DNA from: Blastococcus litoris
GTDB lineage: Bacteria > Actinomycetota > Actinomycetes > Mycobacteriales > Geodermatophilaceae
DNA: 64,000 bases
NCBI RefSeq assembly: GCF_003075095.1
Contig: NZ_QCZF01000001.1
Location: 744,001 to 808,000 of the forward strand
Direction of reading: 5' to 3'
Shown: one piece after another, positions 9,129-17,681 of the stretch
Layout of the letters: each line of letters opens with the position of its first letter
How positions within the stretch are numbered: the stretch's first letter is position 1
The notes under the pieces: generated by a model
What the model saw: only the letters and a program-made list of their open reading frames with translations
Database searches by the model: none
Told to the model about the DNA's origin: nothing
Translations under genes and position numbers: made by a program

Positions 9129-10316
9129 ATGAAGGCAGTGACCTGGCACGGACAGCGCGACGTACGCGTCGAGGACGTGCCCGACCCGTTCGTGCAGGAG
9201 CCCACCGACGCGGTCATCCGCGTGACGACGACGAACATCTGCGGGTCCGACCTGCACCTCTACGAGCCCCTGGCGCCCTTCATGGGGAAGGGCGACGTCC
9301 TCGGCCACGAGAGCATGGGCCAGGTGGTCGAGGTGGGGTCGGCCGTCACCGAGCTGGCGGTGGGGGACCGGGTGGCGATCCCCTTCCAGATCTCCTGCGG
9401 GCACTGCTGGATGTGCCGGCAGCAGCTCTACACCCAGTGCGAGACGACGCAGGTGCGCGACCAGGGGATGGGTGCGGCGCTCTTCGGCTTCTCCAAGCTC
9501 TACGGCGAGGTGCCGGGCGGGCAGGCGGAGTACCTCCGGGTGCCCCAGGCCCAGTTCACCCACATCAAGCTGCCGGACGGGCCGCCCGACGACAGGTTCG
9601 CCTACCTGTCGGACATCCTGCCGACGGCCTGGCAGGGCGTGGAGTACGCGAACGTGCCCGACGGCGGCATCCTCGTCGTCCTGGGCCTCGGCCCGATCGG
9701 TGACTTCGCCTGCCGGATCGCCCAGCACAAGGGGTTCCGCGTCATCGGCGTGGACCTGGTGCCGGAGCGGCTCGAGCGGGTGCGCGCCCGGGGCGTCGAG
9801 GTCGTGGACCTGCGCGAGCACGAGGACGACCTCGGCGACGCCATCCGCGCCATGACCGACGGCCGCGGCCCCGACTCGGTGCTCGACGCCGTGGGCCTCG
9901 AGGCGCACGGCTCGCCGGCGACGACGTTCGTGCAGAAGGCCGCCGGGCTGCTGCCCACGGCGATCTCCGCGCCGCTCATGCAGACCGCCGGCGTCGACCG
10001 GCTCAACGCGCTGTACTCGGCGATCGACATCGTCCGCCGCGGCGGCACGATCTCCCTGTCGGGCGTGTACGGCGGGATGGCCGACCCGCTCCCCATGCTC
10101 ACGCTGTTCGACAAGCAGATCGCGCTGCACATGGGCCAGTGCAACATCAAGCGCTGGATCCCCGACATCATGCCGCTGCTCACCGACGACGACCCGCTGG
10201 GCTGCGACACGTTCGCCACCCACCGGGTGCCGCTGTCGGAGGCACCGGAGATGTACCGGAAGTTCCAGGAGAAGGCCGACGGCGTGGTGAAGGTGCAGCT
10301 CAAGCCCGAGCTCTGA
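9129..10316 (+). CDS. Zinc-dependent alcohol dehydrogenase (MDR family)
   Basis: NAD(P)-dependent medium-chain dehydrogenase of 395 residues. Catalytic zinc ligands are visible in NICGSD (Cys38) and GHE (His60, Glu61). The structural zinc lobe has Cys90, Cys93, Cys96 and Cys104. The nucleotide-binding loop is GLGPIG. The length and the long substrate region resemble glutathione-independent formaldehyde dehydrogenases and their relatives; the substrate cannot be fixed from sequence. ATG 9129 follows GGAG (9121-9124). A strong hairpin lies just after its stop. Confidence 0.9.
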   Translation: MKAVTWHGQRDVRVEDVPDPFVQEPTDAVIRVTTTNICGSDLHLYEPLAPFMGKGDVLGHESMGQVVEVGSAVTELAVGDRVAIPFQISCGHCWMCRQQLYTQCETTQVRDQGMGAALFGFSKLYGEVPGGQAEYLRVPQAQFTHIKLPDGPPDDRFAYLSDILPTAWQGVEYANVPDGGILVVLGLGPIGDFACRIAQHKGFRVIGVDLVPERLERVRARGVEVVDLREHEDDLGDAIRAMTDGRGPDSVLDAVGLEAHGSPATTFVQKAAGLLPTAISAPLMQTAGVDRLNALYSAIDIVRRGGTISLSGVYGGMADPLPMLTLFDKQIALHMGQCNIKRWIPDIMPLLTDDDPLGCDTFATHRVPLSEAPEMYRKFQEKADGVVKVQLKPEL

Positions 10317-10323
10317 GCCCGCT

Positions 10324-10358
10324 GCCCACCGGCGCGGTGCGACACTGCGCCGGTGGGC
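10324..10358 (+). terminator. 12-bp perfect hairpin ending on the pxpA start
   Basis: GCCCACCGGCGC (10324-10335) is the exact reverse complement of 10347-10358, with an 11-base loop. It lies 7 bases after the alcohol dehydrogenase stop and its right arm contains the pxpA GTG (10353-10355). It can act as an intrinsic-type terminator without a U-tract, or mask the pxpA start on read-through mRNA. Confidence 0.55.
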
Positions 10359-11120
10359 ATCGATCTGAACGCCGACCTCGGCGAGGGCTTCGGCGTGTGG
10401 CGGCTCGGTGACGACGAGGCCCTGCTGGGCGTCGTGTCGAGCGCGAACGTGGCGTGCGGTTTCCACGCCGGGGACCCGCTGACCATGCGGCGGGTGTGCG
10501 CCGGGGCCGCGGCCGCCGGGGTGGCCGTGGGCGCCCAGGTCTCCTACCGCGACCTGGCCGGGTTCGGCCGGCGGTTCATCGACGTCGAGCCCACCGAGCT
10601 GACCGCCGACGTGCTGTACCAGCTGGCCGCGCTCGACGGCATCGCGCGGGCCGCGGGCACCGGCGTCTCCTACGTCAAGCCGCACGGGGCGCTCTACAAC
10701 GCCGCGGTCACCCACGAGGCGCAGGCGCAGGCGGTGGTCGACGCCGTCCTCGCCTTCGACCGGCGGCTGCCGATCCTGGGCCTGCCCGGTTCGGCGCTGC
10801 TCCGGGCGGCGGAGGCCGCGGGCGTGCGGCCGGTCCCCGAGGGCTTCGCCGATCGCGGCTACACCCCCGACGGCCGCCTCGTGCCGCGGCGGGAGCCGGG
10901 AGCGCTGGTCGAGGACCCGGCGGCGGTCGCCGGGCGGGCGGTCCGCATGGCCACCGAGGGGGTGGTCACCGCGGTCGACGGGAGCACGGTGCCGGTGCCG
11001 GCCGAGTCGATCTGCGTGCACGGGGACACCCCCGGGGCGGCCCGGCTGGCCAGGGCGGTCCGGACGGCGCTCACCGACGCCGGCGTCACCGTGCGCTCGT
11101 TCGGGGGTCTTCCTGCCTAG
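10353..11120 (+). CDS. pxpA: 5-oxoprolinase subunit PxpA (LamB/YcsF family)
   Basis: Subunit A of the ATP-dependent 5-oxoprolinase PxpABC, which opens 5-oxo-L-proline to L-glutamate. The 255 residues show the family signatures [11 protein letters not shown] at the N-terminus, [14 protein letters not shown], and KPHGALYN, followed by [20 protein letters not shown] 10353 starts directly at the conserved [18 protein letters not shown] 6 nt upstream is a possible leaderless -10. The partner genes pxpB and pxpC are 0.8 kb downstream, separated by an inverted GAF-ANTAR gene. The stop shares CTAG (11117-11120) with that gene. Confidence 0.92.
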   Translation: MGIDLNADLGEGFGVWRLGDDEALLGVVSSANVACGFHAGDPLTMRRVCAGAAAAGVAVGAQVSYRDLAGFGRRFIDVEPTELTADVLYQLAALDGIARAAGTGVSYVKPHGALYNAAVTHEAQAQAVVDAVLAFDRRLPILGLPGSALLRAAEAAGVRPVPEGFADRGYTPDGRLVPRREPGALVEDPAAVAGRAVRMATEGVVTAVDGSTVPVPAESICVHGDTPGAARLARAVRTALTDAGVTVRSFGGLPA

Positions 11121-11848
11121 GCCTCGCCCGCGAGCAGGTCGGCCGCGCGGAGGGAGCCGGACAGCAGCTCCGCGGCCACGTCCTCGATCGTCCGGCCCGC
11201 CCCGTACGCGCGTGCCCGCATGAGGTCCAGCGCGGCGGGAGCGTCCACCTCCAGCTCGACGCCGACCTTGCCCATGGCCTCCCACACCGCCGCCCGCTGC
11301 CGGGGCGCGGGCCCCTGCAGCCATTCCGGGCCCTGCCCGGGGGCCCAGGTCGACCAGACGGAGGCCTCGCTCAGCGCCGAGCTGACCAGCTCACCCACCG
11401 CGAGCGCCTCGAACACGTCCAGGCCCGGGACGTCGTCCTGGTGGCGGAAGTAGAGGTCGATCGCACCGGCGCCGGCCAGCGCCGGCTGCAGCGGCAGGGC
11501 GACCACCGCGCGGTAGGACGTGGAACCCAGCAGCAGGTCGGCGAAGGCGGGCCACCGGCGGCGCAGGTCCTCCTCGACGGCGAACACCGGCTGGCGGGTC
11601 TCCTGCGCCGTCATGCACGGTCCCGCCCCCACCGTGAACTGCAGCCGCTCGGCGGTCGCCGCCTCCGGGGAGCTCGCGCCGAGCGGCACCCGCTGGTGCT
11701 CGGCGTCGAGGAGGGAGAGCCCCGCGTCGTCGACCGCGAGCGTCCGGGCGCAGGCCCGCGCGAGTCGGACGGGCAGCAGTTCGGGCCCGCTGAGCCCAGG
11801 TGCGTCCGCGTCGTCGAGCGCCGCCGCGAACCGGCCGGCGATGGTCAC
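11117..11848 (-). CDS. GAF-ANTAR domain protein
   Basis: A 243-residue cytoplasmic protein. Residues about 25-160 read as a GAF sensor domain ([27 protein letters not shown]). The last 60 residues fit an ANTAR RNA-binding domain ([38 protein letters not shown]). ANTAR proteins bind paired hexanucleotide stem-loops in mRNA and antiterminate transcription. It is inserted in reverse orientation between pxpA and pxpBC; a regulatory link to them is only suggested by position. Confidence 0.85.
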   Translation of the reverse strand: MTIAGRFAAALDDADAPGLSGPELLPVRLARACARTLAVDDAGLSLLDAEHQRVPLGASSPEAATAERLQFTVGAGPCMTAQETRQPVFAVEEDLRRRWPAFADLLLGSTSYRAVVALPLQPALAGAGAIDLYFRHQDDVPGLDVFEALAVGELVSSALSEASVWSTWAPGQGPEWLQGPAPRQRAAVWEAMGKVGVELEVDAPAALDLMRARAYGAGRTIEDVAAELLSGSLRAADLLAGEA

Positions 11849-11942
11849 ACCCCATGATCTGCCCGGCGCGCGCCGCTCGCCTGGCGTGCGATCCGGTCGT
11901 GCGCCGCGCGGTCGACCGCCGGGGATGCCCGATCATGGACCC

Positions 11943-12557
11943 GTGGAGCTGACCGTGCTGCCCTGCGGGGACCGTGCGCTCCTCGTCGAGGTCGCCGACG
12001 GAGCCGCCGTGGAGGCACTCCGGTCCGCGCTCGAGCGGTCGCCGCTCCCGGGCCAGCGCGAGCTCGTGCCCGCGGCCCGGACCGTGCTCGTCCTCCTCGA
12101 CCGGCAGCCCACCGATCTCGACGTCGGCGTCCTGCGCCGCCTCCCGGCCGGACCGGCGGGGGACGTCCCGGAGGGCGCGCTGGTCGAGCTGCCGGTCCTC
12201 TTCGACGGGCCCGACCTCGCCGACGTCGCCGCGCTGACCGGCCGGGACGTCACGGCCCTGGTGCGGGACCTGTCGGCCGTCGAGCTCACCGTGGCCTTCG
12301 GCGGCTTCGCACCCGGGTTCGCGTACCTGACCGGGCTGCCCGCCGACCTGCACGTCCCCCGCAGGGACACCCCGCGCACCCGGGTGCCCGCCGGGTCGGT
12401 GGGGCTGGCCGGCCCCTACGCCGGCGCCTACCCGCGCGCGTCGCCCGGAGGATGGCAGCTGGTCGGCCGCACGGACGCCGTCCTGTTCGACGTCGACCGC
12501 GACCCGCCGGCCCTGCTGGTCCCGGGCACGCGGGTCCGCCTGCGCGAGGTGGGCTGA
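11943..12557 (+). CDS. pxpB: 5-oxoprolinase subunit PxpB (KipI-like)
   Basis: Subunit B of PxpABC, the family that includes KipI/allophanate hydrolase subunit 1. The 204 residues start with the typical VELTVLPCGDRALLVEV and contain the family core AFGGFAPGFAYLTGLP and RVPAGSVGLAGPYAGAYP. GTG 11943 starts at the conserved beginning and has GATCAT 6 nt upstream; ATG 11925 in the same frame is the alternative. The gene abuts pxpC with no gap (TGA then GTG). Confidence 0.92.
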   Translation: MELTVLPCGDRALLVEVADGAAVEALRSALERSPLPGQRELVPAARTVLVLLDRQPTDLDVGVLRRLPAGPAGDVPEGALVELPVLFDGPDLADVAALTGRDVTALVRDLSAVELTVAFGGFAPGFAYLTGLPADLHVPRRDTPRTRVPAGSVGLAGPYAGAYPRASPGGWQLVGRTDAVLFDVDRDPPALLVPGTRVRLREVG

Positions 12558-13403
12558 GTGCTCACCGTCCTGGCGCCGGGCCCGTTCACGACGGTCCAGG
12601 ACGAGGGCCGGCCGGGGTGGGCCTCCATCGGCGTGACCCGGTCCGGTGCCGCTGACCGGACGGCGGCCGCGCTGGCGAACCGCCTCGTGGGCAACGACGC
12701 GGCCGCGGCCGTCCTCGAGGCCACGGCCGGGGGGTTGCGGGTGCGCGCCGGGCGCACGCTCCTCGTCGCGCTGACCGGCGCCCCGGCGCCGGTGCTGGTC
12801 GACGAGCGCCCGGCACCGTTCGCCGCACCGCTGACCCTGCGGCCGGGGCAGGTGCTCCAGCTCGGCGTCCCGCCCGTGGGCCTGCGCAGCTACCTGGCGG
12901 TGCGGGGCGGGATCGACGTCCCACCGGTGCTCGGGTCGCGCAGCACCGACACGCTGTCGGGGCTCGGCCCGGCACCGCTGCGGGCCGGCGACGAGCTGCC
13001 GGTCGGCACCCTCGCCGGCGCGGAGCCGTTCGTCGACGTGGCACCGGTCCGCGCGCCGTCGTCGTCCCCGGTGCTGCACGTGCTGCCGGGGCCGCGACGG
13101 GACCGGCTCGTGCCGGCCGCCTGGGTGGCGCTGACGGGATCGACCTGGACCGTCACGGCCGACAGCGACCGCGTGGGGCTGCGGCTGGCCGGCCCGCGGC
13201 TGGAACGGGCGGGAACCGGCGAACTGCCGAGCGAGGGGCTGGTCCCGGGCGCGATCCAGGTGCCGCCGGACGGGGCGCCGGTGCTGTTCCTGGCCGACCA
13301 CCCGGTGACCGGCGGCTACCCCGTGCTGGCGGTGGTGACGACGGCGGACCTGCCGGCGGCGGCCCAGCTGCGCCCGGGGGACCGGCTGCGCGTGCGGGCC
13401 TAG
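12558..13403 (+). CDS. pxpC: 5-oxoprolinase subunit PxpC (KipA-like)
   Basis: Subunit C of PxpABC, biotin-dependent carboxyltransferase-like/KipA family, 281 residues. Recognisable segments are VLAPGPFTTVQDEGRPG, GVTRSGAADRTAAALANRLVGN, AVRGGIDVPPVLGSRSTD and DHPVTGGYPVLAVV. The GTG start directly follows the pxpB stop, so the two are co-translated. The stop shares CTAG (13400-13403) with the convergent cobalamin ATPase gene. Confidence 0.92.
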   Translation: MLTVLAPGPFTTVQDEGRPGWASIGVTRSGAADRTAAALANRLVGNDAAAAVLEATAGGLRVRAGRTLLVALTGAPAPVLVDERPAPFAAPLTLRPGQVLQLGVPPVGLRSYLAVRGGIDVPPVLGSRSTDTLSGLGPAPLRAGDELPVGTLAGAEPFVDVAPVRAPSSSPVLHVLPGPRRDRLVPAAWVALTGSTWTVTADSDRVGLRLAGPRLERAGTGELPSEGLVPGAIQVPPDGAPVLFLADHPVTGGYPVLAVVTTADLPAAAQLRPGDRLRVRA

Positions 13404-14206
13404 GCGCCGCGGACGGGGAGCACCGCCGGGCCGGAGGGGCCGTGCACCACCTCGGCCCGCGCGCCGTAGTGCGTGCTCAGGGCCTGCGCGGTGAGCACCT
13501 CCGCCGGGGAGCCCTCCGCGACGACGCGGCCGTCGGCGAGCAGGGCCAGCCGGTCGGCGTACTGCCCGGCGAGGGTGAGGTCGTGCAGCGTGCTGACGAC
13601 GGTCAGGCCGTCCTGCCGGCGCAGCCTGTCCACGAGGTCGAGCACCTGCTGGGCGTGCCCGAGGTCGAGGGCGGCGGTGGGCTCGTCGAGGAACAGCACC
13701 CGGGGCTGCTGGGCCAGCGCCCGGGCGAGGACGGCGCGCTGCTGCTCGCCGCCGGACAGGGTGGTCAGCTGCCGCTCGGCCATCGGTGCCAGGCCGAGGC
13801 GCTCCATGACGTCGGCGACGATCTGCCGGTCCACGCCCCGGGGGGCGGCCAGCAGCGGGCGGTGCGGGGTCCGGCCGAGGGTGACGTAGTCGCGCGTCGT
13901 CACGCCCTCGGGGAGGACCGGGGTCTGGGGGGCGTAGGCCATCGACAGGGCGCGCTCCCGGCGCGGCATGCCGGTCGTGGGGACGCCGTCGACGCGGACC
14001 TGCCCCTCGTGCGGGTGGAAGCCGAGGACCGACCGCAGCAGCGTCGACTTGCCCGAGCCGTTCGGCCCGATGACGGCGAGCCAGCCGCCGGGCTCGACGG
14101 TGAGCCGGACGCCCTCGAGCACCCGGGTGCGGCCGTAGCCGGCGCTGAGGCCGACGACCTCGACCCGGGCCCCGCCGGGGACGTGCACCTCGCCGCGCCG
14201 GCTCAT
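13400..14206 (-). CDS. btuD: Cobalamin ABC importer ATP-binding protein (BtuD-like)
   Basis: ATPase of a FecCD/BtuCD-type importer, 268 residues, with Walker A GPNGSGKST, signature LSGGEQQRAVLARAL, Walker B LFLDEPTAALD and H-loop STLHD. Sequence alone cannot separate cobalamin from iron-chelate importers of this class; the cobalamin riboswitch at the head of the operon supports cobalamin or a cobamide precursor. ATG 14206 overlaps the permease stop by 4 bp. It is the last gene of a three-gene minus-strand operon. Confidence 0.88.
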   Translation of the reverse strand: MSRRGEVHVPGGARVEVVGLSAGYGRTRVLEGVRLTVEPGGWLAVIGPNGSGKSTLLRSVLGFHPHEGQVRVDGVPTTGMPRRERALSMAYAPQTPVLPEGVTTRDYVTLGRTPHRPLLAAPRGVDRQIVADVMERLGLAPMAERQLTTLSGGEQQRAVLARALAQQPRVLFLDEPTAALDLGHAQQVLDLVDRLRRQDGLTVVSTLHDLTLAGQYADRLALLADGRVVAEGSPAEVLTAQALSTHYGARAEVVHGPSGPAVLPVRGA

Positions 14207-15288
14207 CGCCGCCGCGCCCCGACCCAGAGCAGCCCGGCGAAGAAGGGCGCCCCGATGAAGGCGGTGACCACGCCGATCGGCAGCTCCGCCGGGGCGAGCA
14301 GCACCCGCGCGACGAGGTCGCACAGCACCAGGAACGCGCCCCCGACCAGCAGCGACATGGGCAGCACGCGGGTGTTCGCGCCACCCACCAGCCGCCGCAC
14401 GATGTGCGGCACGACCAGCCCCACGAACCCGATCAGCCCGCTGACGGCCACGGCGGTGGCGGTCGCCAGCGACGCGGCGAGGATGACCAGCAGGCGCAGC
14501 CGCGCCGGGTGGACGCCCAGCGAGCTGGCCTCGTCGTCGCCGACGGCGAGGACGTCGAGCGCCCGTCCGCAGACCAGCAGCACCAGGCAGGCCACGCCGA
14601 GGTAGGGCAGCACGAGCAGCACGTCCGACCACTGCGAGTTGCCGAGCTGCCCGAGCAGCCAGCCGTAGATCTCGCGGAGGTCCTCGGTGTTGCCCTGCTG
14701 CACCAGGGTCTGCGCCGCGGCCAGGAAGGCGGCGACCGCGACCCCGGCCAGCAGCAGGGTGGGGCTGTGCGAGCCGCCGGCGACGGAGCCCAGCGCGATC
14801 GCGCAGCCCACGCCGAGCAGGGCTCCCAGGAAGGCGGCCAGGGGCACGATGCCGACCGGACCGACCGACTGCACCGGCGACCAGGCGATGACGACGGTGG
14901 CGCCCAGGCCGGCGCCGGCGGCCGCACCGAGCAGGTAGGGGTCGGCCAGCGGGTTGCGGAAGACGCCCTGGTAGGCCGCGCCCGAGACGGCCAGCCCCGC
15001 ACCGACCAGCGCGGCGAGCAGCACGCGGGGGAGGCGCAGCTCCATCAGCACCGCCGCCTGGGTGCCCTCCAGGGCGCCCGGCACGGACACCCCCAGCGGG
15101 GCCAGCAGGCGGTCGAGCAGGGTGACGACGACGGCGCCCGGCGGGAGCGGCAGCGCGCCCACCCAGACCCCGGCCAGCAGCGCGAGGACGAGCGCGAGGG
15201 CCGCTCCGGTCACCGCCGGCCACGCCCGCCGCCGGCGCGGCGGTCCGGGGACCGTCGTGCCGGTGGTGCCGGGCGCCGTCGTCGTCAT
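14203..15288 (-). CDS. btuC: Cobalamin ABC importer permease (BtuC/FecCD family)
   Basis: Polytopic permease of 361 residues with about ten hydrophobic helices. Family motifs include GAGLAVSGAAYQGVFRNPLA, DPYLLGAAAGAGLGA, SGLIGFVGLVVPHIVRRLVG and ELPIGVVTAFIGAPFFAGLL. It sits 13 bases after the binding-protein gene and overlaps the ATPase gene by ATGA, so all three should be one transcript under the upstream riboswitch. Confidence 0.9.
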   Translation of the reverse strand: MTTTAPGTTGTTVPGPPRRRRAWPAVTGAALALVLALLAGVWVGALPLPPGAVVVTLLDRLLAPLGVSVPGALEGTQAAVLMELRLPRVLLAALVGAGLAVSGAAYQGVFRNPLADPYLLGAAAGAGLGATVVIAWSPVQSVGPVGIVPLAAFLGALLGVGCAIALGSVAGGSHSPTLLLAGVAVAAFLAAAQTLVQQGNTEDLREIYGWLLGQLGNSQWSDVLLVLPYLGVACLVLLVCGRALDVLAVGDDEASSLGVHPARLRLLVILAASLATATAVAVSGLIGFVGLVVPHIVRRLVGGANTRVLPMSLLVGGAFLVLCDLVARVLLAPAELPIGVVTAFIGAPFFAGLLWVGARRR

Positions 15289-15301
15289 CGGTCTGCCGTC
15301 C

Positions 15302-16237
15302 TCAGCTCTGCAGGGCCTGCGCGACGGACTCGGCGAAGTCGGCCACCCGGGGGCCCCAGCGCGAGGCGACGTCGTCGTCGGCCTCGAGGATGCGCCCGTC
15401 CACGACCGCCGGCAGCGTGCCGAACGCCGGCCGCTGGGCGACCGTCTCCGCCGTCTCGCCGCAGCACTTGGTGTCGGCCAGCACGATGAGGCCCGGGGCC
15501 TGGCCGGCGATGTACTCCGCGGACAGCTGCGGGTAGCCGCCGGTGGCGTCCGGGGCGCCGTCGGCGATGTTCTCCAGGCCGAACTGCGTGTAGACGCTGC
15601 CGATGAACGTGCTGCTCGCCGCGGAGTAGAAGCTCGGGTCGAGCTCGTGGTAGACGCGCATGCCCTGCGCCTCGGCCGGCACCGAGTCCACGGCGGCCGC
15701 GATGCGGTCCTGCATGTCGGCGACGACCTCGTCGGCCTCGCCGGCGTGACCGGTCGCGTCGCCGAGGGTCTCGATCTGCTCGTAGCTGTCGTCGAGGGTC
15801 TCCGCGGCGGGGAGCAGGAGGGTGGGCACCGACAGCGCGTCGAGGGCGTCGACGATCCCGTTCAGGTCGTCGCTCAGGACGACCAGGTCGGGGGCGTACT
15901 CGGCGATCGCCTCGGCGTTCGGGGTGAAGGCCGAGAGGTCGGTGGTCGGCGCGTCCTCGGGGTAGTTCGAGTTGTCGTCGACGGCCTCGACCTGGTCGCC
16001 GGCGCCGATCGCGAACAGCATCTCGGTGGCGCTGGCCGACATCGAGACGATCGTCTCCGGCTGCTCGTCGAGGGTCAGCTCGCCGTCGGCACCGGTGACG
16101 GTGACCGGGAAGGCATCGGAGCCGGAGCTGTCCGGCGTGGCGGTGCCGGAGTCGGCGGAGTCGTCGCCGCAGGCGGTGAGCGCCAGCAGCAGCGCGACCG
16201 GGAGCGCGACCAGCGGGCGGGGGAGCGAACGGGGCAC
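15302..16237 (-). CDS. btuF: Cobalamin-binding lipoprotein of the ABC importer (BtuF-like)
   Basis: Periplasmic-binding-type lipoprotein of 311 residues with signal peptide and lipobox LTAC (Cys23), then a Ser/Asp/Gly linker and a class III binding fold (ETIVSMSASATEMLFAIGAG, PNAEAIAEYAPDLVVLSDD). GTG 16237 is chosen because AGGAGG (16245-16250 on the minus strand) lies 7 bases upstream and the signal peptide then begins at once. It heads the operon and lies below the cobalamin riboswitch. Specificity is inferred from that element. Confidence 0.88.
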   Translation of the reverse strand: MPRSLPRPLVALPVALLLALTACGDDSADSGTATPDSSGSDAFPVTVTGADGELTLDEQPETIVSMSASATEMLFAIGAGDQVEAVDDNSNYPEDAPTTDLSAFTPNAEAIAEYAPDLVVLSDDLNGIVDALDALSVPTLLLPAAETLDDSYEQIETLGDATGHAGEADEVVADMQDRIAAAVDSVPAEAQGMRVYHELDPSFYSAASSTFIGSVYTQFGLENIADGAPDATGGYPQLSAEYIAGQAPGLIVLADTKCCGETAETVAQRPAFGTLPAVVDGRILEADDDVASRWGPRVADFAESVAQALQS

Positions 16238-16297
16238 GGAGGGGCCTCCTGGGGAGGCGGCGAGCGTCGCCCACGAGGCTGCCCGACGCCCGATGCG

Positions 16298-16417
16298 CGA
16301 CCCTTGCCGCGAGGGTCGGTGACATGACGCAGGGCAGGCGATCTGGCTCGGTCCGCGGAGGACCATCACAGTTGCGGGACAGCGCCGGGTTCCCACCGGC
16401 TTCGCTGACCGTGCGTC
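16298..16417 (-). promoter_or_regulatory. Cobalamin riboswitch controlling btuFCD
   Basis: On the minus strand the core GAAGCCGGTGGGAACCCGGC runs into GCTGTCCCGCAACTGTGA and then GAGCCAGATCGCCTGCC, a near-consensus cobalamin aptamer. GACGCA (16417-16412) can close helix P1 with TGCGTC (16331-16326). Hairpin 16364-16350 exposes a CCGC loop and downstream hairpin 16318-16298 (7-bp stem) exposes GCGG, which fits the L5-L13 kissing contact of this class. The downstream hairpin would be the expression platform. The aptamer begins about 25 bases after the glgA stop. Confidence 0.9.
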
Positions 16418-16441
16418 GCCGAACGAGTCGGCAGGGGCAAT

Positions 16442-17608
16442 CTACCCCGCGAGGACCGCCGAGTAGACCTCGACGGTCTGCTGCGCGATCGCCGGCCAGC
16501 CGAACTCGGCGAGCACGCGCTCCCGGCCGGCGGCGCCCATCGCGGCCGCGCGGTCGGGATCGGCGAGCAGTTCGGCGATGCGGGCAGCCAGGCCCTGCTC
16601 GAACGCGACGACGTCGTCCGGGTCGTAGGGGACCAGCAGGCCGGTGCGGCCGTCGTCGACCACCTCCGGGATGCCGCCGACGGCGCTGGCCACGACGGCG
16701 GTGCCGCAGGCGGCCGCCTCGAGGTTCACGATGCCCAGCGGCTCGTAGACCGACGGGACGACGAAGACGGTGGCGCCGGTGATCAGCGGGACCAGCTGCT
16801 CGCGGGGGAGCATCGCCTCGATCCAGACGACGCCGCTGCGCCGGGACTGGAGCTCGGCGACCGCGTCGGCCACCTGCTGGCGCTCGGCCGGGGTGTCGGG
16901 GGCGCCGGCGCAGAGGACGAGGCCCGCCTCCGGCGGCAGCTGCTCGGCGGCCGCGAGCAGGTGCATGACGCCCTTCTGCCGCGTGATTCGCCCGACGAAG
17001 AGCGCGTAGGGGCGGTCGGGGTCCACGCCGAGCCCGCGGACGACGTCCGGGTCGTGCACGGGGCGGTAGGCGTCGGCGTCCACGCCGTTGCCGACGACGT
17101 GCACCCGCGCGGGGTCGAGGTCGGGGTAGGCGTCGAGGACGTCGAGCCGCATGCCGTTGCTGACGGCGATGACCGCGTCGGCGGCGAGGTAGGCGGTGCG
17201 TTCGACCCAGGACGACAGCCGGTAGCCGCCACCGAGCTGGTCGGCCTTCCACGGGCGCCGCGGCTCGAGCGAGTGGGCGGTGACCACGTGCGGGATGCCG
17301 TGCACCAGCGCGGCCAGCATCCCGGCGCCGTTGGCGTACCAGGTGTGGCTGTGCACCAGGTCGGCGCCGCCGAGCGCCGCAGCGATCTCCACGTCGACGC
17401 CGACCGCCTGCAGGGCGCCGTTGGCCTCGCGCAGGCCGGCCGGGACGGCGTGCGCGGTCGCGTCCGCACGCGGCTCCCCGAAGCAGTGGACGTCGATCTC
17501 GGGGCCTGCGGGCAGCGTCCGCATCGCCGCCACGAGGTGCTCGATGTGGACCCCTGCGCCGCCGTAGACGTCCGGCGGCCACTCACGGGTCACGATGCCG
17601 ATGCGCAC
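16442..17608 (-). CDS. glgA: Glycogen synthase/maltose-1-phosphate synthase (GlgA/GlgM, GT4)
   Basis: GT-B glycosyltransferase of 388 residues, matching the short actinobacterial GlgA form, which in Mycobacterium (GlgM) makes alpha-maltose-1-phosphate from ADP-glucose for the GlgE route. Visible are the N-terminal REWPPDVYGGAGVHIEHL, acceptor-side HSHTWYANGAG, FVGRITRQKGV and the donor-site E-x7-E in YEPLGIVNLEAAACG. GTG 17608 is preceded by TAGGGT six bases upstream, so the mRNA is probably leaderless. It is divergent from glgC, which supplies its ADP-glucose. Confidence 0.93.
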   Translation of the reverse strand: MRIGIVTREWPPDVYGGAGVHIEHLVAAMRTLPAGPEIDVHCFGEPRADATAHAVPAGLREANGALQAVGVDVEIAAALGGADLVHSHTWYANGAGMLAALVHGIPHVVTAHSLEPRRPWKADQLGGGYRLSSWVERTAYLAADAVIAVSNGMRLDVLDAYPDLDPARVHVVGNGVDADAYRPVHDPDVVRGLGVDPDRPYALFVGRITRQKGVMHLLAAAEQLPPEAGLVLCAGAPDTPAERQQVADAVAELQSRRSGVVWIEAMLPREQLVPLITGATVFVVPSVYEPLGIVNLEAAACGTAVVASAVGGIPEVVDDGRTGLLVPYDPDDVVAFEQGLAARIAELLADPDRAAAMGAAGRERVLAEFGWPAIAQQTVEVYSAVLAG

Positions 17609-17614
17609 CCGCTC

Positions 17615-17620
17615 ACCCTA
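17615..17620 (-). promoter_or_regulatory. -10 element TAGGGT of glgA
   Basis: TAGGGT on the minus strand is followed by six bases and the glgA GTG, fitting a leaderless transcript. The glgC -10 lies 48 bp away on the other strand. Confidence 0.6.
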
Positions 17621-17668
17621 GGGGGCGGTTTGAACGCAGCGCAGGGCGCGCAGGCGCAGCTCAGCGGC

Positions 17669-17674
17669 TACGTT
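17669..17674 (+). promoter_or_regulatory. -10 element TACGTT of glgC
   Basis: TACGTT is followed by seven bases and the glgC ATG at 17682, again a leaderless layout with no convincing Shine-Dalgarno sequence. Confidence 0.6.
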
Positions 17675-17681
17675 TCGAGGC

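Noticed and set aside
7167-11324. 1,385-codon open frame on the minus strand
   Set aside because: It is antisense to the DUF6766-like, dehydrogenase and pxpA genes and overlaps the SplB-family gene in another frame.
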